Positions 1-9,861 are shown, numbered from the stretch's first letter. The stretch is 64,000 nucleotides of DNA from Cyanobacteria bacterium SBLK (GCA_017746715.1 JAGHZQ010000015.1:88280-152279); one strand, 5' to 3'. The notes: generated by a model from the sequence alone, not told the origin. Translations and numbers: made by a program.

Positions 1-534
1 CGCGCGAATCAAACCGAGGGATCCCTCTTGAATCAAATCCTGAAATGACAGTCCTCGGTTCATGTATTTCTTCGCGATCGAGACCACCAAACGCAGGTTG
101 GACTGAACCATTTTATCTTTGGCACGTCTGCCTTCAAAGAGGCGGCGGCGGAATTTGGGGTACTCGATGCCCACCGCTTCAGCCCACTCGCGATCGCTCG
201 GCTCTTCTTCTCGATTATCGGCGAGATCTTCGCGAACCCGTTCGAACTCCAACAACTCGGCAATTTTGCGAGCGAGTTCGATTTCCTCTTCCGCTCGCAG
301 CAGTCGAATGCGACCGATCTCTTGCAAGTAAACGCGAATCGAATCTTCCGTGTAAGGCTTTTTCTTAGTTTGCTCCTTGCGTCGGGAAGCCGGACTTTTT
401 TTCGGAGTCTTCTCCACCGTTGCCGTTGCCGCAACCTCATCTTTTGCAGATTGTGCGGATTCTTCGTCAATTAAAAGCTCCAACTCGGTTTGAGGTTGGG
501 TAATGGTTGCGAGATCGTAATTCGCCTGGGTCAT
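1..534 (-). CDS. sigA: RNA polymerase principal sigma factor SigA (N-terminal part, cut by window edge)
   Basis: Group 1 sigma-70 factor that directs core RNA polymerase to housekeeping promoters. The 178 residues present run from a short acidic N-terminus, through a Lys-rich stretch (about 43-60), into region 1.2 ([20 protein letters not shown], residues 60-79) and region 2.1/2.2 ([16 protein letters not shown] from residue 142, then [18 protein letters not shown]). The remaining promoter-binding regions lie beyond position 1. The ATG at 532-534 is preceded by AGAGGAAAA, a good Shine-Dalgarno, about 6 bases upstream. Near identity of region 2 to cyanobacterial SigA is from memory of the family; a group 2 paralogue cannot be fully excluded without the C-terminus. 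Confidence 0.9.
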   Translation of the reverse strand, partial: MTQANYDLATITQPQTELELLIDEESAQSAKDEVAATATVEKTPKKSPASRRKEQTKKKPYTEDSIRVYLQEIGRIRLLRAEEEIELARKIAELLEFERVREDLADNREEEPSDREWAEAVGIEYPKFRRRLFEGRRAKDKMVQSNLRLVVSIAKKYMNRGLSFQDLIQEGSLGLIRA

Positions 535-1080
535 GCCGTTTTTCCTCTTGCTCCTTCAGTTCAAGACCAGAACATCAAGTGTTATTGTTTGGGCATTCGG
601 TAAGATGCCTTGTACCCCGTTGGGGATTAACCGATATTGTTCCCCGATTTCCTGCACAAATTTCGCTAACTCACACCACAATTTGAGTCTGCGATCGGGG
701 GAAAGTCTCCTCGTGTGGGGGGGATTTGACCCCAAACGTCGAAGACCTTTCCGATTGTAACCTCTCTTACAAAAAATGGGTTCGCTTTGAGTTAATTTCC
801 TTCATGTTTTTGGATGGTGTTGCATGATGACTTTGCTCCCTTCGCGATTAGCTAGCGATTGCTTTGGATTTTCCGCCCTTGTCATTAATTCAATCTTAAA
901 TGACAGCTTAGAATAGTTCGCAATGAGAACAATCGCCATTTTTTTGCGCGAAGGGTTTTTTGAGGATTTTTAATGAGTTCAATTGTATTTTGAGAAGGGG
1001 GAGAATTGCCAACAGACGAAAGAACGCGATAATCTTTGATGAACTAGATAACGTTGGAAATTGGTTGGATATTGCCAATT
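535..1080. other. intergenic region, no gene seen
   Basis: About 550 bases between the divergent sigA and lipoprotein genes. It should hold the sigA promoter on the minus strand and that of the lipoprotein gene on the plus strand, but I see no convincing -35/-10 pair, RNA gene or repeat. Short open frames here lack ribosome binding sites. Confidence 0.5.
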
Positions 1081-2490
1081 ATGGAGGGAATTCGTCGATG
1101 GTTGCGCGGCACGATCGCGTTAATCTGCATTGTGGGAATCGGGAGTTGCGGTTACGAACCCCTCGATCCGCCATCGATCGCGGTAGAGCAACAGCCGTTA
1201 GAAACCCTGCCTCGCGCTTGTTCGCAGGAGAATGCGTTTGGAGAAGCCGTCGGGAAAGCCTCGAGTGCCTCGGGTCTGGCGCAAACGGCGCGATCGCGCG
1301 AAGAATGGCAAACGGTGGTTTTGTATTGGATGCAGGCGATCGAGCGCATGCAGGCTGTCAAAGGGGACGATCCAAAATGGGCGTTTGCTCAAAAAAAGGT
1401 GGCAGAATACCAGCATTACTTAACAATTGCCAAGCAACAGGCAAACCGCTTGCCACAATCGCTGCCTTTTACCAGTTTTAAAAGCCAAATTTTCGACGAA
1501 AAACTCTGGCTGTTTCTTTCCTATCGGGCAGCCTTACAAACTCCAGATATTTTAATTGTTGGTAGTTCTCGCGCCTTGCAAGGGGTCGATCCGATTGCTT
1601 TGGAAAAAAATCTCATCGCCCGAGGTCATGAGGGGATTAAAGCATTTAATTTGGGGATTAATGGCTCGACGGCTAAGGTTGTGGATGTTTTAGTGCGAGA
1701 AATTTTAACTCCGGAACAATTGCCAGATCTAATAATTTGGGCGGATGGGGTGCGGGCATTTAATAGCGGGCGCGAGGATTTAACTGATAATGCGATCGCA
1801 TCTTCTTCGGGCTATCAAGAACTCTTGAGGGGCAAGCGTCCGACACTTCCGGCCGCTTCTGCCGCTCATTCGCAAACTTGTTCCTCACGGCAAGGAATCT
1901 TACCCTCAATCCCTAAACTCGGGGGCTGGCTCGGGGGAGAATTACCGGCGATTGCGGCGGGGGTCGGGGAGATCGATGCCAATGGGTTTCTCGCGATTTC
2001 CCGACGGTTCGATCGCGATCGCTATTACCAGCAATTTCCCGACGTTCCGGGGCTATACGATGCGGACTATCAGAATTTTACACTGGTAGGAGAACAAACC
2101 GAAGCCCTCGAACGCCTGCAAAATTATTTACAACAGCGCCAAATTCCCCTCGTGTTTGTTAATTTACCCGTTACGGGGGACTATCTCGACGAAACGCGAC
2201 AAGGGAGAGAACGACAGTTTCGCACTTTTATGACCGAACAAGGTCAAAAACAAGGATTCACCTTTATCGATCTGGGGGAACAATGGCGAGAACGTCTGGA
2301 ATATTTTGCCGATCCGAGTCATCTCAACCGTTACGGTGCTGTTTTAGTTGGGGAACAACTGGCAAACAATCCCGCATTACCCTATATGCGGACCAAGAAG
2401 CCCGATGCAGTTCTGCCGGCACTCGAAACAACTCCGACTCAACCCCGAGAGTCCGAGACTCTTATTCTCCCGACTCCACCGCTTGATTGA
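1081..2490 (+). CDS. SGNH-hydrolase-like lipoprotein (DUF1574-type)
   Basis: About 469 residues. The N-terminus is a lipoprotein signal: Arg residues, a hydrophobic run (GTIALICIVGIGSC) and a lipobox Cys near residue 24, so it is probably membrane anchored outside the cytoplasm. An SGNH-type fold is suggested by the nucleophile block ILIVGSSRALQG and the C-terminal DPSHLNRYGA block carrying the Asp-His pair. Cyanobacterial proteins of this kind are known as DUF1574 and are related to acyl-modifying SGNH proteins; the substrate is unknown. I start at the second ATG (1081) because it places the signal peptide at the very N-terminus; an in-frame upstream start at 1054 would add nine residues. 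Followed by an ABC transport gene, with no evidence that they share a pathway. Confidence 0.7.
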   Translation: MEGIRRWLRGTIALICIVGIGSCGYEPLDPPSIAVEQQPLETLPRACSQENAFGEAVGKASSASGLAQTARSREEWQTVVLYWMQAIERMQAVKGDDPKWAFAQKKVAEYQHYLTIAKQQANRLPQSLPFTSFKSQIFDEKLWLFLSYRAALQTPDILIVGSSRALQGVDPIALEKNLIARGHEGIKAFNLGINGSTAKVVDVLVREILTPEQLPDLIIWADGVRAFNSGREDLTDNAIASSSGYQELLRGKRPTLPAASAAHSQTCSSRQGILPSIPKLGGWLGGELPAIAAGVGEIDANGFLAISRRFDRDRYYQQFPDVPGLYDADYQNFTLVGEQTEALERLQNYLQQRQIPLVFVNLPVTGDYLDETRQGRERQFRTFMTEQGQKQGFTFIDLGEQWRERLEYFADPSHLNRYGAVLVGEQLANNPALPYMRTKKPDAVLPALETTPTQPRESETLILPTPPLD

Positions 2491-2662
2491 GTTTTGCGAT
2501 CGTCAACACGCATTCAACCCAGTTTCTAGATTTAATGATGATATTACTTCGCCATCGCTTAGAAACAAAACGTTCGAGGAAACTAGAGTAATATAAATTC
2601 AGATCGCCGACTCGATGGGCGATCGCTTTTTGCCTTTTCGCGAAAAAAGGAACGCCATCACT

Positions 2663-3643
2663 GTGAAAATTTCTTTAAAATCTGCCTTTATTACCGCATT
2701 TTTAGCAGCAGCGCTGGTCGGCTGCGGACAGTCCTCAGAAGATAAAACAGGCGACAAATTCGTTGCCATTACCCAAATTGTCGAGCATCCCGCCCTCGAT
2801 GCAGCCCGAGATGGGGTGAAAGATGAATTAGAAGAAGCGGGATTGAAAGAAGGAGAAGGCTTAAAATGGCAGTGGGAAAGCGCTCAAGGTAATGCCAGTA
2901 CCGCCGCGCAAATTGCCAGTAAGTTTGTTGGGGACAACCCCGATGTTATCGTCGCGATCGCCACGCCTTCAGCTCAAGCTGTTGTTTCTGCTGCTGAAGA
3001 GATCCCGGTTATTTTTACCGCCGTCACGGATCCCGTCGGGGCAAAACTGGTGGATAATATGGAAGAACCGGGCGGGTTAGTTACGGGGGTTAGCGATCTT
3101 TCTCCTATTGGCGCACAACTGGATTTAATTAAAGAAATTACCTCAGAAGTTAAGCGAGTGGGCGTACTCTATAATGCTGGAGAATCTAATTCCGTCAGCT
3201 TGGTCGAACTGTTAAAAAAAGAAGCCGAATCTCGCAATTTAGAAATTGTTGAAGCTACCGCCGCACAGTCGAGTAATGTGGCAACTGCCGCCCAAAGTTT
3301 GGTGGGGAAAGCTGATGTTATTTACGTGCCGACAGATAACACTATTATATCGGCTTTAGAGGCAGCAATTCAAGTGGCAACAGAGAATAAAATACCCCTT
3401 TATGCTGGCGATACGGATTCCGTCGAACGAGGCGCGATCGCGGCACTCAGTTTTAACTATTATGACGTAGGCAGGCAAACGGGGAAAATTGTTTTGGAGG
3501 TCTTAGAAGGCAAAGAACCCGGCGAAATTGCCGTCCAATCCGTTGAGAAACTGCAACTCTTTGTCAATCTCAAAGCTGCCGAAGCAATGGGGGTAGAAAT
3601 CCCCGATAGCGTTAAATCCAGAGCGGAAAAGGCGATCGAATAA
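2663..3643 (+). CDS. ABC transporter substrate-binding lipoprotein (ABC_sub_bind / TrpX-like family)
   Basis: Periplasmic binding lipoprotein of about 326 residues. It has a lipoprotein signal (SAFITAFLAAALVGCGQ, lipid Cys near residue 21) followed by the two-lobed domain of the ABC_sub_bind family, recognisable by ITQIVEHPALDAARDGVKDEL, the PSAQAVV and IPVIFTAVTDPVGA segments, and a DVGRQTGKI motif near the end. Relatives deliver aromatic amino acids or other small ligands; the ligand here cannot be read from sequence. I use the GTG at 2663, which has AAGGA about 12 bases upstream, in preference to an ATG at 2615 that would bury the signal peptide. The matching permease lies downstream at 4224-5186; no ATPase gene is adjacent in this window. 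Confidence 0.85.
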   Translation: MKISLKSAFITAFLAAALVGCGQSSEDKTGDKFVAITQIVEHPALDAARDGVKDELEEAGLKEGEGLKWQWESAQGNASTAAQIASKFVGDNPDVIVAIATPSAQAVVSAAEEIPVIFTAVTDPVGAKLVDNMEEPGGLVTGVSDLSPIGAQLDLIKEITSEVKRVGVLYNAGESNSVSLVELLKKEAESRNLEIVEATAAQSSNVATAAQSLVGKADVIYVPTDNTIISALEAAIQVATENKIPLYAGDTDSVERGAIAALSFNYYDVGRQTGKIVLEVLEGKEPGEIAVQSVEKLQLFVNLKAAEAMGVEIPDSVKSRAEKAIE

Positions 3644-3655
3644 GTATACAAACAA

Positions 3656-3679
3656 GCAGGTTGAGTAAATTCAACCTGC
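3656..3679 (+). terminator. hairpin after the substrate-binding gene
   Basis: Perfect 9-bp inverted repeat GCAGGTTGA / TCAACCTGC with a 6-base loop, 13 bases after the stop of the binding-protein gene. The run that follows is A/T rich but has no clean T tract, so termination may be partial. That would fit expression of the permease beyond it. Confidence 0.5.
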
Positions 3680-3720
3680 ATAAATTATTGACCGATTGGT
3701 GTGATTTTTAGTTTTTGATA

Positions 3721-4014
3721 TCAGTGATTCGCATCAACGCAATCTTGGACTTCTGTATCGTATTGACCGAAGAGATCGACAAAGTCTTGGTAGCCTATGC
3801 TATTAATCCCTTCATTCCCCATGATTTCATCGGCTACGCAAAAACAAGCGGCTTCATTTAGTCCTTCTGAGTCGCAGAAGTCTATCATATCTTGACTCAA
3901 CTCAATTTCGATTTCTTCCTCTGCATTTACCCTGGGATGGAGAGAAAGATTCATCCCCGCAAAAACGAAAAGGGTAGCAGCGATCGCAATGGGCAAGTTG
4001 AAAGTTTTTTTCAT
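3721..4014 (-). CDS. small secreted four-cysteine protein, unknown function
   Basis: 97 residues. A classic Sec signal peptide (MKKTFNLPIAIAATLFVFAGMNL) ends near VNA/EEE. The mature part is short and acidic, with four Cys (FC, ACFC, DC) that could form two disulfides, plus a C-terminal helix-like stretch. I recognise no family. It lies on the opposite strand between an ABC binding protein and its permease, so it interrupts that transport cluster and was probably inserted there later. The Cys-rich mature region and clean signal peptide argue for a real gene. Confidence 0.6.
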   Translation of the reverse strand: MKKTFNLPIAIAATLFVFAGMNLSLHPRVNAEEEIEIELSQDMIDFCDSEGLNEAACFCVADEIMGNEGINSIGYQDFVDLFGQYDTEVQDCVDANH

Positions 4015-4223
4015 GGTATTGTCATCCTTCCAATTCGGAAATTATGGGTATTATGACTCAAATCAATATAATCATCAATTTATTGTAACAAATGTAGAGA
4101 ATGTGCTAGTTTGACTTTTGACACCTCAGTTAGGTCTAGTCGAGGGACATATGGCAATCGCGGGATAATTTCCAGCAAGTCATAAAAGCCTTGGAAATTC
4201 AATTTTTAGATAGAGAAAATAAA

Positions 4224-5186
4224 ATGAGTATCATTGCCTTTTTCGGTGCAATTGAATTGGGGTTGCTCTACGCTTTAGTGGGAATTGGCGTGTATTTATC
4301 CTTCCGCGTCTTAGATTTTCCCGATTTAACGGTAGATGGGAGTTTCCCGTTAGGCGGTGCTGTTGCTGCCACTTTAATTGCTAATGGCCTCAATCCTTAT
4401 TTAGCAACCGGACTGGCGATTGTTGCGGGAGGAATCGCGGGTTTTGTTACGGCATTCCTGAACGTACAATTTAAAATCCTGCACCTCCTTGCCAGCATTT
4501 TAACCGCGATCGCGCTTTACTCGATTAATTTACGCATCATGGGTAAACCCAATGTTTCCTTATTGGGACAATCTACCGTACTCTCCCCTTTTGAAAACCT
4601 TTTAGATTTTTGGCCGAGTTGGATTACCATGCCAATCATTTTATTCGTTTTAGTATTGGGGATTAAATTCGGTCTCGATTATTTTCTCAATTCAGAATTG
4701 GGTTTGGCAATGCGAGCGACGGGAGCAAATACAATCATGGCCAAAGCACAAGGAATTTACAGCGATCGCGCGATCCTTTTAGGGATGGCGATGAGTAATG
4801 CTCTAGTCGCTTTGGCAGGTGCTTTATTCGCGCAATTATACGGTTTTGCCGATGTCTCGATGGGTGTAGGTACGATTATTTTTGGTTTGGCTGCTGTTAT
4901 TATCGGCGAACGATTAATAACCGATCGCGGTATGGGAAAGGCAACATTTGCAACAGTCTTAGGCGCGATCGTTTCTCGCATGACTACAGTTTTTTCATTC
5001 AATCGCGTACAGAGAGCAACATTGGGAGCAATTTTAGGTGCAATTGTTTATCGTATTGCCATTGCTTTTGCTCTCAATGCAGATTTTCTCGGTTTCCAAG
5101 CACAAGATTTGAATTTAGTGACCGCGATTTTAGTAGGATTAGCCCTTATTTTCCCTAAATCTTTGCCAATGATGGGTAAAAAGTAA
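4224..5186 (+). CDS. ABC transporter permease (BPD_transp_2 type), partner of the 2663-3643 binding protein
   Basis: About 320 residues with eight or nine hydrophobic segments, typical of the branched-chain amino acid/ribose-type permeases paired with ABC_sub_bind proteins. Family-like signatures include FPDLTVDGSFPLGGA early on and LGLAMRATGANTIMAKAQGI, a cytoplasmic loop that contacts the ATPase. The ATG at 4224 starts directly before the first membrane segment (MSIIAFFGAIELGLLYALVG); the upstream in-frame TTG at 4191 is unlikely. An ATPase subunit is expected but is not in the neighbouring DNA, so it must be encoded elsewhere. Confidence 0.85.
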   Translation: MSIIAFFGAIELGLLYALVGIGVYLSFRVLDFPDLTVDGSFPLGGAVAATLIANGLNPYLATGLAIVAGGIAGFVTAFLNVQFKILHLLASILTAIALYSINLRIMGKPNVSLLGQSTVLSPFENLLDFWPSWITMPIILFVLVLGIKFGLDYFLNSELGLAMRATGANTIMAKAQGIYSDRAILLGMAMSNALVALAGALFAQLYGFADVSMGVGTIIFGLAAVIIGERLITDRGMGKATFATVLGAIVSRMTTVFSFNRVQRATLGAILGAIVYRIAIAFALNADFLGFQAQDLNLVTAILVGLALIFPKSLPMMGKK

Positions 5187-5297
5187 TCGTGTGAAAGTTG
5201 TGTAAAGAAATTTTCCTAAAGTTGTTTGAGCGATCGCAGTCTGAGGGAAAATAAAGATTGCTATCCGAATTGTACGTTCGTTAACTCTCATTTGCTC

Positions 5298-6209
5298 ATG
5301 CCTTCATCCACTCTACAGTACGCCTATTTTCCGGGCTGCGTTGCCCAAGGTGCCTGTCGCGAACTTTATATGTCTACGGCTGCTCTCACTCAATCCCTTG
5401 ATATTCAACTCATCGAACTGAAAAAGGCAGCTTGTTGCGGTTCGGGAACGTATAAAGAAGATTCTCAATTATTAGAGGATACGGTGAATGCTCGCAATAT
5501 TGCTTTGGCAGAATCTTTGAACTTGCCTCTTTTAACCCATTGCAGCACCTGTCAGGGGGTCATCGGTCACGCAGACGAACGCCTTAAAGAAGCGAAAGAA
5601 AGCGATCCGGACTATTTCGATCGCGTCAACGGTTTTTTGAAAAAAGAAGGCTGTTCCCCTTATCAAGGGACGACGGAAGTGAAGCATCTTCTTTGGGTAT
5701 TAGTGGGAGACTACGGTTTAGAGGCTTTGGCAGAACGCGTGACGCGGCGCTTGACAGGTTTAAATTGTGCGGCATTTTACGGCTGTTATTTATTGCGAGG
5801 TCAAAAATTACTGCCAGACGATCGCTTAAATCCGGTATCGATGGAAAATATTTTCCGCACGGTGGGAGCCAATCCCATTTATTATCGAGGACGCACCCAA
5901 TGTTGCGGCTGGCCGATTTCCAGTTATGCAGCGGAAGAGTCTTTTTCACTAGCAGGAAAGCATTTACTCGAGGCGATCGAAGCGGGTGCGGATTGTTTGG
6001 TCACGCCTTGCCCTCTATGCCATCTTAACTTAGATTCTCGTCAGCCGGAAGTTGAGGGGGTTATCGGGCGCAAATTGGGCATTCCCATCCTGCATTTACC
6101 GCAATTGGTGGGTTTGGCATTAGGACTCGAACCAGAAGCGTTAGGATTGGACAAACATATCGTTTCAACGCGATCGGTTCTTTCGATTATCAATGCTTTT
6201 GAATTATGA
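5298..6209 (+). CDS. HdrB-like Fe-S protein with two CCG domains
   Basis: About 303 residues with two copies of the CCG motif found in heterodisulfide reductase subunit B and the equivalent subunits of some succinate or glycolate dehydrogenases: PGCVAQG...AACCGSG...HCSTCQG in the first half and YGCYLL...QCCGWP...PCPLCH in the second. In HdrB these cysteines hold noncubane [4Fe-4S] clusters. Cyanobacteria do not make methane; known relatives serve as electron-transfer or anchoring subunits of other dehydrogenases, possibly succinate dehydrogenase, but no partner subunit is encoded nearby. The ATG at 5298 is chosen because family similarity begins with LQYAYFPGC just after it. Confidence 0.8.
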   Translation: MPSSTLQYAYFPGCVAQGACRELYMSTAALTQSLDIQLIELKKAACCGSGTYKEDSQLLEDTVNARNIALAESLNLPLLTHCSTCQGVIGHADERLKEAKESDPDYFDRVNGFLKKEGCSPYQGTTEVKHLLWVLVGDYGLEALAERVTRRLTGLNCAAFYGCYLLRGQKLLPDDRLNPVSMENIFRTVGANPIYYRGRTQCCGWPISSYAAEESFSLAGKHLLEAIEAGADCLVTPCPLCHLNLDSRQPEVEGVIGRKLGIPILHLPQLVGLALGLEPEALGLDKHIVSTRSVLSIINAFEL

Positions 6210-6212
6210 CGT

Positions 6213-6395
6213 TTAGGCGGATTTGATATTAGTATAATTTGTTTTGATGCGATCGCATTGCTCTCGTTCCCTATCCGTCAGAGGAGAAAGTTCTCTTTGC
6301 CATTCCCAAAAATCTCCCGATTCTTCGCTAAAGTGAAGTTGAAAGCGTTCTTCGAATTCGCTTAAAGTAACAGTTCTGGCGGTGAGAGCTTTCAT
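6213..6395 (-). CDS. small protein translationally coupled to dnaJ, unknown
   Basis: 60 residues, acidic and rich in aromatic and charged residues (SEFEERFQLHFSEESGDFWEWQREL). Its ATG overlaps the TGA of the dnaJ-type gene (ATGA at 6392-6395), the usual arrangement for translational coupling, which supports it being real. No signal peptide or membrane segment. I do not recognise the family; its position suggests co-expression with the DnaK/DnaJ pair. Confidence 0.55.
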   Translation of the reverse strand: MKALTARTVTLSEFEERFQLHFSEESGDFWEWQRELSPLTDREREQCDRIKTNYTNIKSA

Positions 6396-7390
6396 AACTT
6401 TAAAGAGGCAATCGCGGCTTGGCGGGGTTGGCAAACTTCAATTTGACGGAGTTTTTCGTAAAGTTCTTTCTCTTGTGCGCCGATGTCGGTGGGAAAAATT
6501 ACCTCGATTTCTACCAACTGATCGCCGCGAGAACTATTACCTCGGGGATAGCCTTTATTGGCAAGGCGCAGGCGTTTTCCCGATCGCACCCCTGCCGGAA
6601 CGCTCATTTTTACCAAACCGTCGAGAGTCGGCACGTCGATCGGACCTCCCAAAACGGCTTCGCTGGGAGTCAAAGGTAACCGACAGAAAATATCCGTCCC
6701 CTGTAACTCAAAAAAGGAATGGGGTTGGACGGTAATTTTTAGGTAGAGATCGCCCCCGTGCAACCCCTGACCCCGCAAGCGAATTTTTTGACCGTTGACG
6801 ATCGCGGGAGGCATCTCTACCTCTAGCGATCGTCCGTCTTCTAGGCGAATGCGTTCTTTCCCTCCGCGATAGGCCTTTTCTAAGGGTAACGTCAGCCGTG
6901 CCTCGATATTGCGGGGGCGCTCCTTAGTTCGCGTGCCATTGCTTTCTCTAACGGTGTATTCGGTTTTCTTTACCCCAGGACGAAACGCATCTTTAGCGCG
7001 GGGATCGACTTTGACGCTCGCGGGAGGTCTTTCGCTGATATCCGGCGATCGGTTGATTAGATCTTCGACAAAGCGATCGAAATCTTTGTAACTTCGGGGA
7101 TCGAATTCTTCAGCAACTTGGCGTTTTAAAGGCGCTTTTTTCGTGGGTTTGCGTTTTTTGCCGTTGTTATGCCAGTCGCGAATGGGGTCGTACTGCGATC
7201 GCTTATAAGGATCGCTCAATACTTCATAGGCTTCATTAATATCCTTAAATTGATCCTCCGCCACTTTATCCCCCGGATTCATATCCGGATGATAGCGCCG
7301 CGCCAAACGCCGAAACGATTGTTTAATATCAGCACCAGACGCATCGGGTTCTACATCTAAAATTCTGTAGTAGTCGCGAAAGTTTTGCAT
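6392..7390 (-). CDS. dnaJ: DnaJ-type co-chaperone (type II, CbpA-like)
   Basis: 332 residues. An N-terminal J domain (residues 1-70) carries the HPD motif at 34-36, needed to stimulate DnaK ATPase. It is followed by a basic linker and the two beta-sandwich substrate-binding subdomains (from about 150: RNIEARLTLPLEKAYRGG, GGDLYLKI, PSEAVLGG, GDQLVEIEVIFP). There is no CxxCxGxG zinc finger, so it is a type II J protein. It lies downstream of dnaK on the same strand, separated by 269 bases that include tandem repeats. The pairing resembles the cyanobacterial dnaK3-dnaJ3 arrangement, in which the pair is linked to thylakoid membranes; that equivalence is an inference. Confidence 0.88.
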   Translation of the reverse strand: MQNFRDYYRILDVEPDASGADIKQSFRRLARRYHPDMNPGDKVAEDQFKDINEAYEVLSDPYKRSQYDPIRDWHNNGKKRKPTKKAPLKRQVAEEFDPRSYKDFDRFVEDLINRSPDISERPPASVKVDPRAKDAFRPGVKKTEYTVRESNGTRTKERPRNIEARLTLPLEKAYRGGKERIRLEDGRSLEVEMPPAIVNGQKIRLRGQGLHGGDLYLKITVQPHSFFELQGTDIFCRLPLTPSEAVLGGPIDVPTLDGLVKMSVPAGVRSGKRLRLANKGYPRGNSSRGDQLVEIEVIFPTDIGAQEKELYEKLRQIEVCQPRQAAIASLKL

Positions 7391-7400
7391 TCTTATTATT

Positions 7401-7590
7401 GGTTATTTGTGATTGGTTGCTTGCACTGAGCGAAGTCGAAGTGTTAGTTATTTGTGATTGGTTGCTTGCACTGAGCGAAGTCGAAGTGTTGGTTATTTGT
7501 GATTGGTTGCTTGCACTGAGCGAAGTCGAAGTGTTAGTTATTTGTGATTGGTTGCTTGCACTGAGCGAAGTCGAAGTGTTGGTTATTTGT
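7401..7590. repeat. 45-bp tandem repeat, four copies plus a fragment, between dnaK and dnaJ
   Basis: Near-identical 45-bp units start at 7401, 7446, 7491 and 7536, with a 10-base partial copy at 7581. Copies differ mainly at one base (A/G at the junction). Each contains CACTGAGCGAAGTCGAAGTG, an imperfect palindrome related to short dispersed elements seen elsewhere in this window (13970-13985, 32533-32575, 53668-53690). The frame is open on both strands, but it is non-coding repeat DNA. Confidence 0.9.
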
Positions 7591-7659
7591 TTCCCCCCTT
7601 TCAAAGGAGGGGCTAGGGAGGATTAACGGGTGACTGATAACTGATAACTGATAACTGAA

Positions 7660-9861
7660 TCAGAGCCAATCGTCATCGTCGTCATCCCAATCATTGTTAT
7701 AGGTAGGGCGAGAATTGCGGCGATCGCGTGGAGGTTCGGCGTAAGGATCGCGAGAAGTGCGACGGTTGCGGGGTTCGGAATAGGGATCGCGAGGGGGTTG
7801 AGAATAGGGATCGCGAGGGGGTTGAGAATAGGGATCGCGAGGGGGTTGAGAATAAGGATCGCGAGGGGGTTGAGAATAGGGATCGCGATTATCCCGCTTA
7901 TTATAGCGATCGAAGGTGTCTTCATAAGGATCGCGATTGTTATTATAGGGGCGATCGTATCGATCGTAGCGGTCTTCGCGCTTGCCGTCTCCCATAAACG
8001 TATTTTTAATAGAATCGAAGAAATTGTCTTCTTCCTCTTCGTCGTATTGTAAGCGGACTTCTCGGTTCAGTTCGTAGAGGGCATCTTGGAGATCTGCGGC
8101 AGAGCGATCGATACCCCGTTCGTCATCCCGTTCTAAACTTTCATCTAATTCTCGCATCAACGATTCAATTTGACGGCGATAGTAAGCGGCGAACTGAGAG
8201 CCAAAATCGAGAGTGACTTCCCTTAACCGTCGCTTGCCTTGATCCACCAAGGATTTTGCACGGTTGCGTTTCTCGACTTTTTCCCGTCGTTCTCGATCTT
8301 CTCGGGCAAAGCGTTCTGCTTCTTGCAACATAGCATTGATTTCGTATTCGCTCAGGGTCGAGGCTTCTTGCACGACAATACTTTGCTCTCGTCCCGTAGT
8401 CCGATCTACAGCCGTTACCTGTAAAATTCCGTTGGCATCAATATCAAAAGCGACCTGAATTTGAGGAATCCCTCTCGGTGCGGGAGGAATGCCCGTGAGT
8501 TTGAAGCGTCCCAAAGATTTATTATCCTTGGACATTTCCCGTTCCCCTTGGACGATATGCACTTCCACCACCGTTTGATTATTTTCCCCCGTGGAGAAGA
8601 TATCGGAACGGCGTACGGGTATGGTGGTATTGCGGGGGATGAGCTTTTTCGTCACGCCGCTAATGGTTTCCAAGCCGAGGGAAAGGGGCGTAACGTCTAA
8701 CAATAAAACATCTTTCACCGATCCCGATAAAATCCCCGCTTGAATGGCTGCCCCCACTGCTACGACCTCATCGGGGTTAACATTTTGATTGGGTTCGCGA
8801 TCGATGAGACTGTAGACGAGATCCCGAATCATGGGCATGCGCGTCGATCCCCCTACGAGAACCACTTCATCGATTTCCGTCGGTCGCAGTCCGGAGTCTT
8901 TGAGGGCGCGTTTGACGGGACGGCGCAGGCGACTCAATAAATCCCCGCATAAACCTTCAAAACTGCCCCGCGTCAGGCGAGTTTCGATGTGTTGGGGTCC
9001 TTCATCCGTCGCGGTGATGAAGGGGAGATTAATTTCTGTAACGCCAACTCCCGATAGTTCGATTTTAGCTTTCTCGGCGGCTTCCGTTAAACGTTGCAAT
9101 GCTTGGCGATCGCTTTTCCTTAAGTCAATTTCCGTATTTTCTAAAAATTCTTCTGCCATCCAGTCTACAATCTTGCGATCGAAGTCATTTCCCCCCAACT
9201 GAGTATCTCCACTCGTGGCGCGAACTTCAAAGACTCCATCGCCAACATCGAGGATAGACACATCAAAAGTCCCACCTCCCAAGTCAAACACCATAATCGT
9301 TTGACTGTCTTGGCGATCCAACCCATAGGCTAAAGAAGCCGCCGTCGGTTCGTTAATAATCCGCAATACGTCCAACCCGGCAATGCGTCCGGCATCTCGG
9401 GTGGCTTGTCGTTGGGAGTCGTTAAAATAGGCGGGAACGGTAATGACAGCCCCCGTGACGGGTTCGCCGAGGTAGCGTTCGGCATCTTCTGCCAGTCGTC
9501 GGAGAATCTTCGCGGCGAGTTCTTCCGGGGCGAAATCCTTACCCAAACGGGGACAGGGAATCTTAACATTGCCCTCCTCATCCCGGCGAATGGTATAAGC
9601 AACCCGTTTGGATTCCGGGTTCAATTCCACATATTTGCGACCGATAAAGCGCTTAATGGCGTAGAAGGTGTTTTTGGGGTTGAGAACGGTTTGTCGTCGT
9701 GCCAACTGTCCGACGAGTAATTCTCCTTCCTTGTTCACCCCCACGACGGAAGGGGTGGTGCGCGTTCCTTCGGCATTGGCAATAACGATCGGCTTGCTGC
9801 CTTCCATCACAGCAACTACCGAGTTTGTCGTTCCCAAGTCGATACCAACTACTCTACCCAT
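7660..9861 (-). CDS. dnaK: Hsp70 chaperone DnaK (DnaK3-like, repetitive acidic C-terminus)
   Basis: 733 residues. The nucleotide-binding domain has the expected signatures: GIDLGTTNS at 5-13, [17 protein letters not shown], and [13 protein letters not shown]. The substrate-binding domain and helical lid follow. The last 100 residues or so are unusual: four to five copies of an [12 protein letters not shown] octapeptide and a run of Asp ending in WL. A long charged tail of this kind is known for cyanobacterial DnaK3, which associates with membranes. The octapeptides are encoded by 24-bp DNA repeats around 7790-7890, so copy number probably varies between strains. First gene of a dnaK-dnaJ-small-ORF operon. 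Confidence 0.92.
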   Translation of the reverse strand: MGRVVGIDLGTTNSVVAVMEGSKPIVIANAEGTRTTPSVVGVNKEGELLVGQLARRQTVLNPKNTFYAIKRFIGRKYVELNPESKRVAYTIRRDEEGNVKIPCPRLGKDFAPEELAAKILRRLAEDAERYLGEPVTGAVITVPAYFNDSQRQATRDAGRIAGLDVLRIINEPTAASLAYGLDRQDSQTIMVFDLGGGTFDVSILDVGDGVFEVRATSGDTQLGGNDFDRKIVDWMAEEFLENTEIDLRKSDRQALQRLTEAAEKAKIELSGVGVTEINLPFITATDEGPQHIETRLTRGSFEGLCGDLLSRLRRPVKRALKDSGLRPTEIDEVVLVGGSTRMPMIRDLVYSLIDREPNQNVNPDEVVAVGAAIQAGILSGSVKDVLLLDVTPLSLGLETISGVTKKLIPRNTTIPVRRSDIFSTGENNQTVVEVHIVQGEREMSKDNKSLGRFKLTGIPPAPRGIPQIQVAFDIDANGILQVTAVDRTTGREQSIVVQEASTLSEYEINAMLQEAERFAREDRERREKVEKRNRAKSLVDQGKRRLREVTLDFGSQFAAYYRRQIESLMRELDESLERDDERGIDRSAADLQDALYELNREVRLQYDEEEEDNFFDSIKNTFMGDGKREDRYDRYDRPYNNNRDPYEDTFDRYNKRDNRDPYSQPPRDPYSQPPRDPYSQPPRDPYSQPPRDPYSEPRNRRTSRDPYAEPPRDRRNSRPTYNNDWDDDDDDWL

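Noticed and set aside
960..1481. 173-residue plus-strand ORF
   Set aside because: Frame-shifted relative to the SGNH lipoprotein gene, which has a signal peptide and motifs; the shorter frame has none.
7401..7590. CRISPR array
   Set aside because: Units are identical along their whole 45 bp with no variable spacers, and there are no cas genes.
7399..7626. 75- and 91-residue ORFs over the 45-bp repeats
   Set aside because: They are open only because the repeat length is a multiple of three; the proteins are pure repeats on either strand.
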